From contig JAHBMJ010005748.1 in assembly GCA_018398765.1 (NCBI GenBank), positions 8,303-66,902 on the forward strand: a stretch of 58,600 nt of DNA. The letters run 5' to 3'. Position numbers and translations under genes: made by a program. Shown one piece after another: positions 1 through 14,900 of this stretch. Below the pieces are notes generated by a model that was given only the letters and a program-made list of their open reading frames with translations, made no database searches and was not told where the DNA came from. The stretch comes from Chromera velia (lineage: Eukaryota > Sar > Chromeraceae). Position 1 is the stretch's first letter, and each line of letters opens with the position of its first letter.

Positions 1-3000
1 CCCCCCCCCTGATGCGCATTCTCTTTCTTTGCCTGCGCGCACTGACGGACCAGGAGCTGCTTGATGTCCTCGTCGGACTTCTGCTTCTTGATGTCCCGAA
101 GCTCATCCATAAGCTGTCGCACTCGCCTCGCCTCCACCATGTAGTCATCTGCGTGCAGGGGACCAAGGAGGCAGGCAGGCAACCAGTGCATGCAGAGGGC
201 AATGCAGATTGGTGGTAAGCAGAGAGCAGCTTCTGGCTGTTTGTGCAATAAGAAGAGAGTATGAAAGTTATAGAGTGCCGAGGTGGCAGGCATTAACCAT
301 GCATGAGTTCAATCGCGGCTGCATATGGATCTATGGATGTATATTAATGTCTTCAGACATCCATCTAGAGCCCTAGCGGCCCACCAACCTGCGTTTGCCG
401 CGTCCCCTGTGGCGAGTTGGTACAGAATGTGTTCTGCCTGCTTCTCGCGGAGTCGAAGCACTGTTGCGCGGAGCTGCAGGTCGTCCATTGTGCCAAGCTT
501 GGAGAGGGTGTCGACGTCTCTGGCGGGAGTGACGCCCTCCTTCTCGAGTTCGTACACAAGAGACGTGCTTCCCTGCATGCGTGTGCAGACAGAGAGAGAA
601 TGGGTGCGGGGGTGCATCATGGAAGAGGCGGCGCATGCATGATCGAACGACTCTATTTCTTTCCTCCTCGAATGCATTCAATCGGTAATGCCTTTACATG
701 CAGTCAAAAAACGCCGTAGCTGTTTCAAATGCCCGGTTGGAAAAAGAAAGCTTGACAATGGAAAGCAGAAAACTGAAATAAGATCAAGAGGATCAAATCG
801 GAATCCTCCCTTCGATCCTTGTCGAGAATTAACCCACACTTAGCGCCCCCCTACACCCTCCCACCCGCTTGCCCACCCGAATCATCTGATTCCTTGAGTC
901 CTCCTTGCACAGAGCCTCCAACTTGATGAGCGTGGGGCCGTCCACCTTCGATCTCCCGAAGATCGCCTCCTTGATCAGCTCCAGCTGGAAGTCCACAGAC
1001 CTGCGCTTAGACACGTCACAGACGTGTACATGCAGAAACGCGCGCGCGCGCGTGTGCGTGTGTGTGTGTGTGCGTGCGTCAATGGATAAATGAGTGCACT
1101 GGACACGCATCCAGACAAAGCCCACTGTGGCATGCGTGCATGGGTGTCTGTCGGTCTGTATGTATGCAGTGATTGAACAACTCTGTCCAGAATTTGAAGT
1201 GACTCACTGACTTGTCCATTTCTCTCTCTAGTGCCTTTTTCACATCCCTTTCAGAAGCGCTGGTGACTGCCTTGAGCAGTTCTCCCCTCAGTTTGAGGAA
1301 TTGCACGTTGTGTTGCCGTGCCGCCTCGGAGACCAGCTTCAGCTGTCGCCTGTGTTCCTCCGCCCTGTCGAAGGCTGTGTCATCATACTCAGGATCTCTC
1401 AGGGCCTGGTGCTGCTCCAGTCGGCTCTGCATACTCATTCATGCACGTGAGAGAGACGTGGGTGCGTGTTTTCGTCAAAAGACAGAGAGAGAAACAAAAA
1501 ACAATTAAGCAGCGTGAAGATGGGTCCTTAGAGGCCCCTTCTATTGGCCGGGAGCTCAACTTCATGCAATTTTGCTTGATGGATCGGAGAGGGGTCCACT
1601 GGAGAAAGTTGAAAAAAAATGTACAAACAGATTACCGACCTAATGACCAATGACAAGACATCTTACCTCATCGTCTGACCCTGGTCAGACAAACCGCACA
1701 AGCACCCAAATACTGCTCCACACAGAGAGAATGAATGATCCATCTCAGCTCTACAAAGATTGACCCGAAAAGAAAATTGACCATTCAAGATCCAGACAGA
1801 CAGACGGATGGACGGACCAACCTGAGCGTTTTCGATTTGGTCGTATGCCACCTGGTCTGTGACGTATGCCTTTGCATTGTCGAGCACCTGTCTCTTGTTG
1901 TGGTCAGACACAGAGTGCATCGCCGTGTTGTCAAAGAGGTCGATCGTGTCGGTCGTGAACTTCGAACGAAGCTCTACAAATCTGCAGGCAGGCAGCAAGG
2001 TAGACAGACCGTCGGTTCCAGATGTGCGTGCATCCTTTGTGGCATATCTTCGTCTGTCCTTCTATCATCGAGTGAAGAGACACAAAGAAAAAGGAAGAAA
2101 ACGAAAGAGCAACTTGACGAGAGCAGGGAAACCAAAGTTTGAGACAAAAACAGAGAGACAGCGTGAATGCACCAACGCTCACAGTACTGATGCTTCATTC
2201 TTTGTGGGTATTCAAAAGTCCTTGTCAACTGCCTTCACCAAGAAGTGACACATACGGTACTCTGTATAGATCTCTGAGTATACACACATCAGGATGTACA
2301 CAATTGCATAAAATCGCGCACGCACGTACCTCTTTTGGTCTGCCTCCAGTTCGTCTTCCTTCGCCTTCATCCTCTCCCACTTGGTGGAAAGGACCAAGGA
2401 GGACACTCTCTTCTCGTGCAGGGCAGCCTCACCAAGCTCAGAGCTTCCTGCCTGCTGGCGCTGCACCAAGCTCGCACCTTCAGTCTTCCTACGAACCTGC
2501 AAGGCCAGTAGGAGGTGTGTCAAGAAATTTAGGTGTTTGCACGCATGCCAATTTCAGATCGTCAACATTTCGATCATCGTGCACGAAGTGTAGTGTAAGG
2601 GCGGGGTTGAGTACATGCAATGGTTTTGCTTGTCAGCTATAGTCTCAGAGAGTGTATTTGAACAGCATACATCAATAATTCGTTCCTCCTGTCTTCCCGC
2701 TGGTACGCCTAAACCTCTCTTAGATGCGTATGGGCGTGCGTGGACGGACTGTGCCTGCATGTGCACCATCTATCATATCTGTCTGCTTGAGTGATTCAAT
2801 CGACTCTGTTGCTGACTGACTGACTCTGTCGACGGCTCCCTGGTACTCCCTGAGCCTCTCTCTGATGTTCTGCTTCTTGCACCTCTCCTGCGCGTCGTAG
2901 AAGTCCTGGTTGATGTGTCTGGTCATCTGGCGAGCTGCCACCTGCAGGGGAGGGGACGGGAGGGACATGACGGCCGTGTGCACAGAAGGCGCGAAAGGGG

Positions 3001-6000
3001 GAGAGGGAAACAGACGGGAACGTTCAGCTGTGCGGGAGAGGAATGAGAGACATACATGAAGACAAAGCAAAGGGAAGAGAGAGTGAGAAGTGGGTGAATC
3101 GTTGCAGGGTCTCATTTGATTGATTTGGAGGCAAAAAAAAAACATCAGACAAAAACAAGAAGGAGATTGGCGTGGATGGGCGGAGAAAAAGGAATTTTTA
3201 TCATCTCACCCAAACCAATGAAAAGGATCGATATGCATATAGACAGCCTCATGGGTCCATCCGTGTTTACACAGACAGAAAGGGAAAAAGAAGAAGAAGA
3301 AGCGTACCAACCTCAAAGAATGCGAAGCTGTTGTGTCTCTTCAGTTTTCTCTTCATCACTTCGAAAAGGACTTTGTGGCTGCTCTGTGCCTCCTTCAGCT
3401 CTGTTCTCTTCAATTCCAATTGGATCAACGCCTGTGAGGGGAACAGGGAGGTGTCGCCTCTCCGTGCCTGCAGCATTCCATCCATCCATTCGTCCATCCA
3501 TCCATCCATTCGTCCATCCATCCATCCATTCGTCCATCCATATATCCATCCATCCATCCATCCATCCATCCATCCATCGATTTATCGATTGATGCACCGA
3601 GCTAGAGTTTCTTCATTGTATTATTTCGATCGATCGATACACATGCTTGACACACATAAGGACCCGAGAATACTGATAACAAAGCGCGCCGAATTTCGGA
3701 AAGAATGGCACCAAATCAGTGAACAGTAAGTGAACGGGGGCTCGGCAAGAACAGCAAAAGCGTCCTCTTTCCGCCTGTCTAAGTGTTGGCGCGTCTTGCT
3801 GTCTGTTTCTTTTTTTTCACAGACGTTATGCATCTATTTCCTCATGTACATGCATGCATGAGGGCCATGTCTTGCTCCATCCGGCTTGACGTACTGACCA
3901 TTGCCACGAGAGTCTGAAGGTTTTCAATTTCTAGCAATAGACGCTCTTCCTGTTCGACGGCCTCCAGGTACTTCGGCATGTCACCCTTCAGATTGGAAAT
4001 TTCTGCCAAAACAGAGTTGTCCCTTGTTGCCTGGGTGGCGTAGATGTTCTGAATTCTCTCTCTCTTCTTCTCAGCAATCTCCAACGCTGTCTGGAGATTG
4101 TCGTGTTTCTTCTGGATCTCATCAAGCTGCCGTCTCTGGCTCTTGACCATGGCTGGATCCTGTGAGTTTGACACGAGCTCTGTCTGTGCCTTCTGGATCT
4201 CCTTCGTGGTGTCTTGAAGCTGAATGGTCAGGGCAGTGATCTCGTCGTCGAGGTTCCTGACCTCTCTCTCGAGACTGACTCTCTCGTCGGCGTGGGTGTC
4301 GCTGTATCGGGGCATGACCTTGCGAGCTGCAAATCTGAACGCGGCAGGAGAAGGGGAAGAGAGCTGGAGGAAAGCGGAGGGCAAATCACCTGCGTCGGCT
4401 TCTTCTTTCTGTGCTTGCATTTCCATTTGCTTGGTGGGTGTGTTGTTTTCTTCCACGACCATCTCGGCGTTCTGTTGAAGGAACGAAGAGACAGGGTAGG
4501 AGAGTCCGAGGTCGTCGAACTCAATCAACTCTTCTCCCACTTCGGCTGGTCTCTTGAGAGTTGACCCTCAAAATCCTTGTGGTGGTCTGCACATGTACAT
4601 ACAGAGAAGAATTTCAGGCAGACAGGCAAGCAAGCAATCATGATTGTGTTTGCTGTTTTATTTTTTCAATCAAAGCTGTTAAAGATCGCTGAGGTCTTTC
4701 TGACAAGTTTCATTCACCCGGGAAGTCTCAAGGGTGTTTTGATTCAGCACGAATTCAATTGCAAACAATTTTGGACACATGATATGTTAATTACAATAGA
4801 ATCCGATCAACCTACACCTGCAGGGCCATGTAAATGTCCGCACATCCATCAACCGGCCGGCCCACCTGCAACGACGGGCGCTGCGTTGGTCTGGCTGTTC
4901 ATCTCCTGGCTTGCCACGTCGATCATCTGGTTCACCTCTGCGCGCTTCTCCGCGTATCTGCGCTCACACATTGAGAGAGACAGAAAGGCGGGAGAGACGA
5001 GAGGCAAAAGTCAAGCTTTTGAGAGACAGGGAAACAGGTCGACTCTAATAAAGTGAAAAAGCTGAGAATGCACGTCCACTCTCTCTGATGTGCAAGCAAT
5101 GATGTGCATATGCAGGAGGGACCTGTGAGGTCAGCTGCCAGGAGTCCAGAATCCCCATCCATCCCCACGCAAAGAAAAATACAAACGTCAGCATACTCTT
5201 CAGGGAGGGCCAAAGTGTGTATTTCATATTTTGATATGCAAGTATCTCTTCGTAGAGTTCTCACCCGCATGAAGGGCTGGATCCTCCCTCCCTCTCTCTC
5301 GTCCTTTCTTTCCTGCGCTTTCAATCTGTCTTTCTCTCCCTCTCTCTCTCCCTCTCTCTTTCTGTTCATTCCACTTTTTTTTAATATTTCAAAATGTGCG
5401 TTCACTCTTTCTTTGTCGCATTACTGTTGAGTTTCTTTGTTCTTCTTCCACTGCTTTTGTTTCTCTTCTTCTTTCCTCTTTCTCCCCTCTGGCACCCGCC
5501 CCTGTCTTTTGGTCTCTGTCTGCCTGCGGGACTCCAGACTGAAGGTAGGTATGGGAAGTCTCTGGGTGGTTGGTTGGTTGGTTGGTTGGGGAAGGAGGGA
5601 CTTACTTGACTGTGCTGGTGGTGGGGTCCACCTTTCTCTCGATGGCGGGGTCTAGGGAGCGGTCTGCCTCCATGTGCTCTGTAGGCTCGCCTGCGTTGAC
5701 GATGACCCCGATGTTCTTTGTGCCGAGGGCCTTGTAGAAGGGCTTCCGGATCGCCTCTCTCTCGTACTGACCTGCATGTGCACACACATACACGCACAAA
5801 GAGAAAAAGAGGCGTGAAAGGCGATTGCCTGTGTACAAGGATGAATCGATCGATCTTGACGCCATGCAAGAGGTATGGGCTGAAATCGATCGATCGAGGG
5901 AGAATGTGTTGACATGAACGGACGACAGGACAGGACGATATTCATTCTCGTACCGTCCAGAAAGGAAGGGGCGCATAGGCAATTCGGGCGGAAGGGTTGT

Positions 6001-6388
6001 GCCGGAGACCCGGACGCTTAAAAGAAAAAAAAGACATGCAGAGAGACGGAGATTTCTGAGGAAGGCCAAAGACACAGCGTCACAAAGGCACAGATTCTCG
6101 TTTTGCTTGAGAAACCTATGAGGAAGTATGAGCGGTTTACTGAGACTTCCGGATTCTCTTCTACTGCTCAATATGCAATACAGAACTGCAACAAAGAAGA
6201 AGATTAACATACTGACTGACTGCGCTTGCTTCTGAGGTAGGCCAGGTAGTACGGAAGGAGTGCGGTTTTTTCGGATTCCACGAGGAGGTTCAGTCTCTTC
6301 TCCGCGACTTCGGGCGAGAAAGAGAGGCGGTTCTGGACCTTCGAGCGGACCTGCAACGATCGATGCGATGTGACATATATTTTATATA

Positions 6389-6456
<68 letters not shown>

Positions 6457-9400
6457 AATGAGGGACTCTCGTAGTCAAAAAATTTAAAATATAATCCAGA
6501 AGACGACGTCGTAAGAAAGTTCATGCACAAAATCTGATCGGCAGCACGCGTTCACAGCAACGTTCTAATGCATGAGTTCATCTCCACGCTCTGATTCACA
6601 TTCGTCTAATTGTGGAAGGCGTGCATCTCGAAAGAGCAAATTGATAGACACATCCACTAGTGTTCCATAGAAAGAAGTCCCTCAGAGGTTGACATATTGA
6701 TACACTCATTCTTGGGATTCTGCACATGTCTAGTAACTATTATTCCTTTATGATGATGACTGACTAGCTTCTTTCTGGCCAGAACCTCCGCCACATAGGG
6801 AGCGTTGGCGACTGCCTCGACGAACTGCTCTTCGAGGAGACGTCTGCGGGAGGCGAGGGTTAGTTGCTCGATAGAGGCCAGGATTGACGCACGCACGGAG
6901 TTCTTCATCACAGCCTCCATGTTTGCGTTCATCTCCTCTTTCCTCACCTGCAGGCCAAATCACCGACATGCAGTGCAAACACACACACGCATATTTCTAC
7001 ATACATATCTTCACAGGCATCACGCACATGCACAAACACAAAGACATCGATCAAGAGAGGAATCACAAAAGGCACAGACGGACAGCCAGCTCAAGGCGCG
7101 AAGACAGCTGGACGCACCAGGAGTAAATTCGACACCAATGAAGAATTCCAGACGGACCGATGAAGAACAAGGTGAAAAAAACAGACAGATGGGCAGTAAC
7201 AAGAACAAGCTTCCACGCAAGCAAATCAGACCAACAAAGCTGGCGACAGTCTGACCAAGAGAGCAGACAAAACCAGCCTCTGACACTGACCGACAAATTG
7301 GAACGAACCCCCAAAACATTGACTGACTGACGCGCATTCTGCTGAGCTACTGCTGAGAGCACATTGATTCGTCTCATGTCGGGACGCTTATCTGTGATCA
7401 ATGTTGCATCTCTGTCTGTCTATATCCACCTACCTCTGCTGTGCCCAGACTGCTGGAGACGCCAACAAGGCTCTTTGCCGTCCTGTACCACTCAGGATTG
7501 TCCTGAGTCACAGTGCCGGTGATGTCGTTCTGGACAGACAGAGCGTCCTGGGCCTGCTTTGCGTCGATTTCTGCTTTCTTCATGAAGAGATGCTTGGGGG
7601 GGAGAGACCTCTTTGCTTGCACATCCTTCTCCTTGGTGTTTGTCTTGGCGAAACTCTTCATCTCGTTCGTGTACCCAGAGAGCAGCTTCGTGGCCTCCTC
7701 GGCTGCAAGCAGAAGAAAGGTGCGTATAAATGCGTGCGTCAGGGGGAGGGACAGAGAAGTGTAAATGCGTGCACGCTGATCCATCGACACAATCTCTGTT
7801 AGCTTTCACTGTGACATGCTCCCCTGATGCAACCAAAAAGAAGGACGAATTAATGCGCACATATTTGTCGGATGGCATTGTGCGTCAGAGATTCGAAGGC
7901 TCACATAACCTTCTCAAGTAGATATAAAAGGATAGGAAGGATCCTCCTTTTTTTTGTCTTTTGAATTGTCTCTTGGCAGTGCTCTATTGTTCATGCAGGT
8001 ACAGGAACATATCCAAACAAATCGCTTGGCATGAAGACAGTCAGAGGGTCAGACGCATAGGTGCATGGATGGATGGATGGATGGATGGGCAGAGATGGAC
8101 AGGTACTGCATTTCTTTCATACAAAATTCTTTCACACATATGAAAGAAAATGCATGCATAGGTGATGCATCGTATTGCTTGATCTAGAGAAGCGGACGTA
8201 CCTGTGGCGATCATGTCGGTGTTCTGTTTCCTCATCTGGGCGAGGACTGCCTGGTCCTCCTGGGTCTTCAGTTCTTTCTCGACCAGTGCTTGACCAATGC
8301 ACGCATCGCCTGCCGCATTCACCGCCTTTCCGTCTCCGCAGTTGCACCTGCACGATGAAAGCACCATTCATTCATTCATGATTCACTATTACGTACAGGA
8401 AGTTTCTTCTCCAGTCTCTCTTTTGTATCAATTCACTGCGTTCGGGTTCCCGCATTTCAATCCACGGATAAAAAAGACGAACGGTGTTTTGACTGCTTGT
8501 CAAAAAGGAAGCAAACCAAAGAAAAAAATGAATGAACGAAACCAAGAGCAAGGAAGCAAAACTCCTAGGTGCCGGCTTTGAGCAATACCCCATCACCAGA
8601 AATGCATGCAACAAATGGGCGGTACAAGTCAAAATGAAAACTTGGCAATTAAGGTAAAGGAGGCATCGACCTCGCGTACACTGACGCGGTCACCAAACGG
8701 AAAAGGAAAATTTCGACGAAACTAAACGAATAGGAGATCTCCGGCAAGTGGAATGGATGGCAAAATGCGCACGATCGAAGGATAAATTTTGACTTCTTTA
8801 CTAGCAATGACTGAGTCTCTATCTGCCCCGTGCACGTACCTTGTCTTGTCTTCAGAGAGCCCGTCTGTCCCGGTGACTCCCGTCATCGTGCACTGACACT
8901 TCTGCGACGCGGAGTCGAGAACTGCTCCCCTGGCGATGCACTTGCAGGCAGAGCTCGGGTCAGTAGGGTCTTCCGCGTACTTTCCCTCTGATACTTTGCA
9001 GTTCCCGTTGGTCTCTTGGAGTTGCAGGAACACAGCTGCCCCTTTCTGATGGAAGAGATTCTCGGTGGGGACTGTAGAGTCGAGGAAGGCGGTCTTCGGC
9101 TTGCAGGCCCCATCGGTCCATGCTATTTTCTCCCCAGTGCACTCTGGCTCCGTCTTGGGCTTGCACTCCGGCGTGTCTGCAGAAGCGTCCCATTTTTTGG
9201 TGAGGTCCTTCTCGCACTGTGCCTGTGGAGTTTCTTCTGTTGCTGCAGTGGCGTCGGATGCTTCGTCAGTTCCTTCGCCTGTGCCCTCGGTCTTCGCCTT
9301 TGCTTTTTTGGCGGCCTCTCTGGCCTGAAATGCTTTCTGTGCCGCCTCCATGAGCTCCTCCCTCTCCTCCATGACAGCAGACTGAAAGATCTTCTCTTTG

Positions 9401-11748
9401 TGGTCGACTGCTGTCTCTGCCGCCTGACGGATGGCAGCAGCGACCCCCGAAGCGGAGGACTCAAGGGTTGCCTGCTTGTCTGCCAACTGCATAGCGCTCT
9501 GGATCTTCGCAGCTGACTCTCTCAACCGCAAAATCTGCTCTGCCTTCGACTTCCCACCGACTGCCACGATGTACGCTGCATCCGCGGTGGCTACTTCTTT
9601 TTTTTTGTCTCTCACCGCTTTCTCCTTGTTTTCGAGATCTTCTTTCAGATGGTCAAGCAGCGCCATCTTACTGTCATATGCTGCCGCAGCTTTGTGCTCC
9701 TGGAAGACGAGTGACTCGTCCCCCTGCTGTGGTCGTCTGGCCTCTGTCTGAAGGAACCCAGTTGTCACTTTGCACTTGTTGGCTGCATCATCCCATTCTA
9801 TTTTATCCCCGTTGCATTCGGGCTTAGGCTTGGGGACGCACGCTTTGGTATTGTCGTCCAACTTCTCAGCGGGGGTGCACGTGGGTCCACTTTGTGACTG
9901 TGCAGTTGCTGGGTTTCCGAGAACGCACTTGCCCTCTTTCCATTCGACTCCGTCTTCCGGTTTGCAGTCAGGCTCCAACTTGTCTATGCATTTTTTGTTA
10001 TCGGCGTCAAATTTTTGGGTGCGGTCACATTCCATGTTGTCGAATGCCAGTTTGGCTTTCTCGAGCGCTTCCTCTGCATCCTTCAATTCCTTGTTTTTAT
10101 CCGTGAGGGCTGTGAGCGTTGTTTCAATGTTAGTCGCGTTGTCGCCTTCCTTGAGGTTTGCAATGAGTTTCTCGATGGCGTCTTTTCTGTTGGTCAGCTC
10201 TACCACTGGACTCGCCTTCCCTCCCCTGCAGACTTCCAGAGAGGGGTCAAATTCTCCGTCCTCCTTTCCCGTCTTGCACTCCACCTGCGTGCACGCCGGT
10301 GTTTCGCGTCCTCTGGTCATGAAGAAGAGATTCTCGGCTTTGCAGGTCTTGTTTGTCACGCACTCTGCAGTGCTACAGTCCTCCCTGTCCTTGCATTGAG
10401 TTTCCTTTTTCTTTGCCTCTCCAGTCCCGGTCTCGACCTCGACCTCGTACTTGGCCCAGATATCGAAGTCCTTGCAGCTCGCATGAGGTTCTGTTTTGGC
10501 CTGCTGGAGCAGATTGAGGTCACCTCTCTCTCTTTGGGGACCCGTGCCAGCCTGCAGGGGAACGTTTGATCGATCACGCAGACAAAGGTCAAATGCGTAT
10601 TATGGTATACAGAGAAGAGAGAAGAGTCCACAATCTGCGAAGAAGCAGGAGGCGCACATCGCTCTTTCTTCCTTGAGGAGCTTGTAGACCTTCAGGACTC
10701 ATGGAGACTGAAAATTAATGCATCAGAGCTTCGAATTGGACTCGATGAAAAATGACATACACAAAGTTGAATTGAAATGAATTACGCCAAAATATAAAGA
10801 ATATGGAATGATACCATAAGCGCGATTCATTAGTTGGCTTTGGGGCTGCACTGAAGTAAAGACAACGAAGCGTTGCTGCTTTACAGACTCGCAGACCTCT
10901 CACTTACTTGCTTGTTCCGTTCCCCCTACTTTGTCTCTCGAGGGAGATTAATGCATTCCATTCATTCCAACAACTTGCAAGAGAATGGCAGATCCACAAC
11001 TATCGATAGAGAGCTTGCACAGCGGGAAAAGCGTACCATATGAAATAGAATGGGTTAAAAGAAAAAGAGAAACAGGTACAGAGCAACATATATGCTCCTG
11101 AATTTCGAACATAGGCACAGAGCTAAACCGACCTTCAGAAGCAGGTAGGGCATCGGCGTCCTCTCAAGGAAAAACGCCTGCTGCCCAGAGGTGGGCTGCA
11201 GGAACATGCACATGCATCAAACATATGAATATGAGCATGAGGGCGTGCGGATTCGTCCGCCCGTTGACCAAATATTCATTCGTACATGTGTACAGACAGT
11301 CAGTCAATACTGTAGAGACCAGATCACCTCAAAGCCGCAAGCACACCTTTCCACTGTATTAATCAATTGCGGTCGTCACTGAAGCAATGGCAGTACCCAG
11401 CAGGAATTGTTTGTTCTCTCTGCTCTACAACTTTCCGATTAGTGAAGGGAAGCAGCAAAAGATGCAGGTCGAAAAAAGAATGGATTTTATTCCTTCTTCA
11501 CCCTTCCTCTCTTCTCTTATCTCGCTGCCATTCGCATCTGATTGACGAGCGTAGCCGCACAGTGCTCTTCTCCCTGTCTGATTTCATCATCTCCGAGCAC
11601 AGAGGGAAACAGTTGAGTCAAAGAAAGACGTATCTGAATGGACCCGGATCGGACACCGCGGTATCCTTAATTGTTTTTTGAAATGCAAATTTGCACACAA
11701 ATGCACCCTCCCACACATACGCTCTCTCTTTCTCTCTCTCTCTCAGAC

Positions 11749-11847
<99 letters not shown>

Positions 11848-11957
11848 GAGAGAGAATTCGACCCACCGTGCCGCTAGTGGCCAGCTCCTCTTCATGGGGC
11901 TCTCCGGGGTACACGATCGCGCCTCCACGATCCTCTTCGACGGCTCTGACCTGTACA

Positions 11958-11999
<42 letters not shown>

Positions 12000-14900
12000 T
12001 TCCGACAAACAAGACCCCCTCAATCCCTCTGGCTTTTGGTCAGGCAACGAGAAGGGAGGAGACCAAGTGCGTTCAAACGGATACTTTCTGCATATCCTTT
12101 CTGCTTTTGCGGCCGAATACATACCTACTCATAAGGGTATGCAAGGGTGCGGCACAGAAACTGCCAAATGAACATGACCACAAAGCCAGTGCACGCATGA
12201 GCACAGACTGAAGATGATGCATGGATGCGTGCGCACCTCTGGGGCTGATTCTCTTTCGAACACCCTCTCCTTCTCCAGGCTTGCTGCCTTGCACATGGCC
12301 TCTGCATCCTTCTTGCAGTCTTCCTGTTTTGAGGGCGTGGTCTCCAGATGGCATTTCGTTTCCTCGCTGCAGCTCCACATCTCAATGAAGGACGCGATTG
12401 CGTGCTGCAGACAGAACACACGCAAACCCGAAGTCAATCGCCCACACACACGCACACAGAGACCGGGGTAAGGGTGGCAGACGGAGAGGGAGACAGACAG
12501 AGAGGGCCAGAGCGAGCAGGTTCTAAAGGTTCTTTTTATCTTTCTCCACAGTAAAAGAGCCAGCCAAGGAGAGGAAGTGACGTCAATCAGGAAGAATCTT
12601 GAGAGACACAGATGCGAAGCCATTCCATTTCGACATGATGGGAAGACGCATCGAGAATCACACGATTTCCTGCCTGGTTGAATTCAATGGCGATTGATGG
12701 TCTGCACTTTCCGTATCTTCCCTCTCGATCTCGCAAACCGTTCACAGTCCAGATTGTGCTCTCAAACACTTGTCCCGTTTGGGCGTTTCAACGTTCTTCG
12801 ACAGGAGTGTTTCTCGTTGAAAGAGGCAGAGCTGGCGGATTTGTTTTGCTCTCCCCGGAATTAAGTGAAAGCGATTAAGGCAATTAAAGTACGGACGGAC
12901 ATCGTAGATTTGGTTTCGCAGCGTTTCCACTTCCTCGGGAGTCAAGGTTCCCTTCGCTGTGTGGATATTCTCCAGAGCCATTTCTTCGGAAATCAAAGCA
13001 ACCAAGGCCTGGTCAGAGTTCCGCACTCCGGCCTTCGTCTTCGACCAAGCTTCGTTGTACGCACTGCGGAGCTCCTTCATCTGCACACAATGCAGTCAGT
13101 TTTTTGTTTTTTTGTTTGTTTGCTTGTTTCGTTGTTTGTTTTTTTGGTTGGTTGTGCTCCTTCATCTGCATGCACTCAGTTTCTTTTTTTTTTCTTGTTT
13201 GTTTGGTTGGTTGTGCTCCTTCATCTGCATGCACTCAGCTAGTTTCTTTTTTTTTTCTTGTTTGTTTGGTTGGTTATGCTCCTTCATCTGCATGCACTCA
13301 GCTAGTTTCTTTTTTTTTTCTTGTTTGTTTGTTTGGTTGTGCTCCTTCATCTGCATGCACTCAGTTTCTTTTTTTTTTCTTGTTTGTTTGGTTGGTTGGT
13401 TGTGCTCCTTCATCTGCATGCACTCAGCTAGTTTCTTTTTTTTTTCTTGTTTGTTTGGTTGGTTGTGCTCCTTCATCTGCATGCACTCAGCTAGTTTCTT
13501 TTTTTTTTCTTGTTTGTTTGGTTGGTTGGTTATGCTCCTTCATCTGCATGCACTCAGCTAGTTTTTTTTTTTTTTCTTGTTTGTTTGGTTGGTTGTGCTC
13601 CTTCATCTGCATGCACTCAGTTTCTTTTTTTTTTCTTGTTTGTTTGGTTGGTTGGTTGTGCTCCTTCATCTGCATGCACTCAGCTAGTTTCTTTTTTTTT
13701 TCTTGTTTGTTTGGTTGGCTGGTTGTGCTCCTTCATCTGCATGCACTCAGCTAGTTTCTTTTTTTTTTCTTGTTTGTTTGGTTGGTTGGTTGTGCTCCTC
13801 CATCTGCATGCACTCAGTTTCTTTTTTTTTTCTTGTTTGTTTGGTTGGTTGTGCTCCTTCATCTGCATGCACTCAGTTTCTTTTTTTTTTCTTGGCTTTT
13901 TTGACCCTTCGTTCACTCAGTCCGTTTGTCTGTTTGCGCGATGTGCAGCGCTGATGAGTATATATGCATCGAGTAGTGTACATACACAGAAAGAATGCAT
14001 CTACTACAAGAGTCACAATATGAACTCCCTCCATGGAGTTCTAGGAGGGTGCGTGGCTTGCTTGTGCACGACGGGGCAGTCAGAAACAACAAAACGATCG
14101 AAAATGAAGAAAATGCAGCAAGAGCTAGGCTGTCGTCTCCTTCCTGCCAGAAATTTTCTTTTTCTGCCCGCTTCCCTCGCATCCTTCTCCTCAGAGACCC
14201 CCCACGGTCTCCTCTCACTCACCTTCGCATCGAGAAGCTGCATGCAAAACCACATACATGCATGAAGGTGAAGTCAAGAGCAGACAAAAGTCAAGATGCT
14301 ATCGCATCAGAGGAGCAATGCGTTGTTTTTCATGGAAAGCCTTGCTGCCCTGTGGTCAGTCGGTCAGACGGACAGGCAATTCATTCAGATTGCAATGAAT
14401 GAAGCCGGTGAGAGAGAAGGTGGACAGACAAGGAACTTTCGAGAGGCCGACGCAGAAAAAAAAGAGACAGCGATGACAGACGTCAAGCAGAGAAGAGGTG
14501 AACGTCCGGCAGTCTGAAAGAGCACACCGCACGGAGAAGCTTAAAAAATACAAAAACGCCCTCTTGACGAGAAAGCTGCACAGTACCTTACCTCGAATTT
14601 TTCTTCTTTGTATGCAGTCGCCCCCTGCATCACTCACACACACACACACACACATGCATTCAGAGTCACACAGGAACCGAGCTATTTCGCACACTGCAGC
14701 CTCGAACAGGTTCGGAATCCTCCACTCAGAAAGAAGGAGAAAAGAGGGGGGGGGGGGCGCTTTCAGGATGATACAGTGGCAAGTTCATAGACAAGAAGGG
14801 GGGAAAGGACGGAGAATCACGGGCGGGCGGCAGAAAGGAACGAAGAATGATCTTTGCATGCTGTGAAACTGAAGGAAAGAGCTGAACTGCACTGGCTGCT

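Noticed and set aside
4335-4540. Continuous exon from 4540 to 3899 (frame beginning [10 protein letters not shown])
   Set aside because: The frame is open, but it does not connect upstream without a stop. A 46-nt exon at 4541-4586 spliced to the acceptor at 4335 keeps phase on both sides and has a strong pyrimidine tract.
13104-13916. Open frames with repeated SSACTQ or MQMKEHNQP peptides
   Set aside because: They are minisatellite translations inside an intron. The in-frame exon chain skips them, although decoy splicing is raised as a finding.
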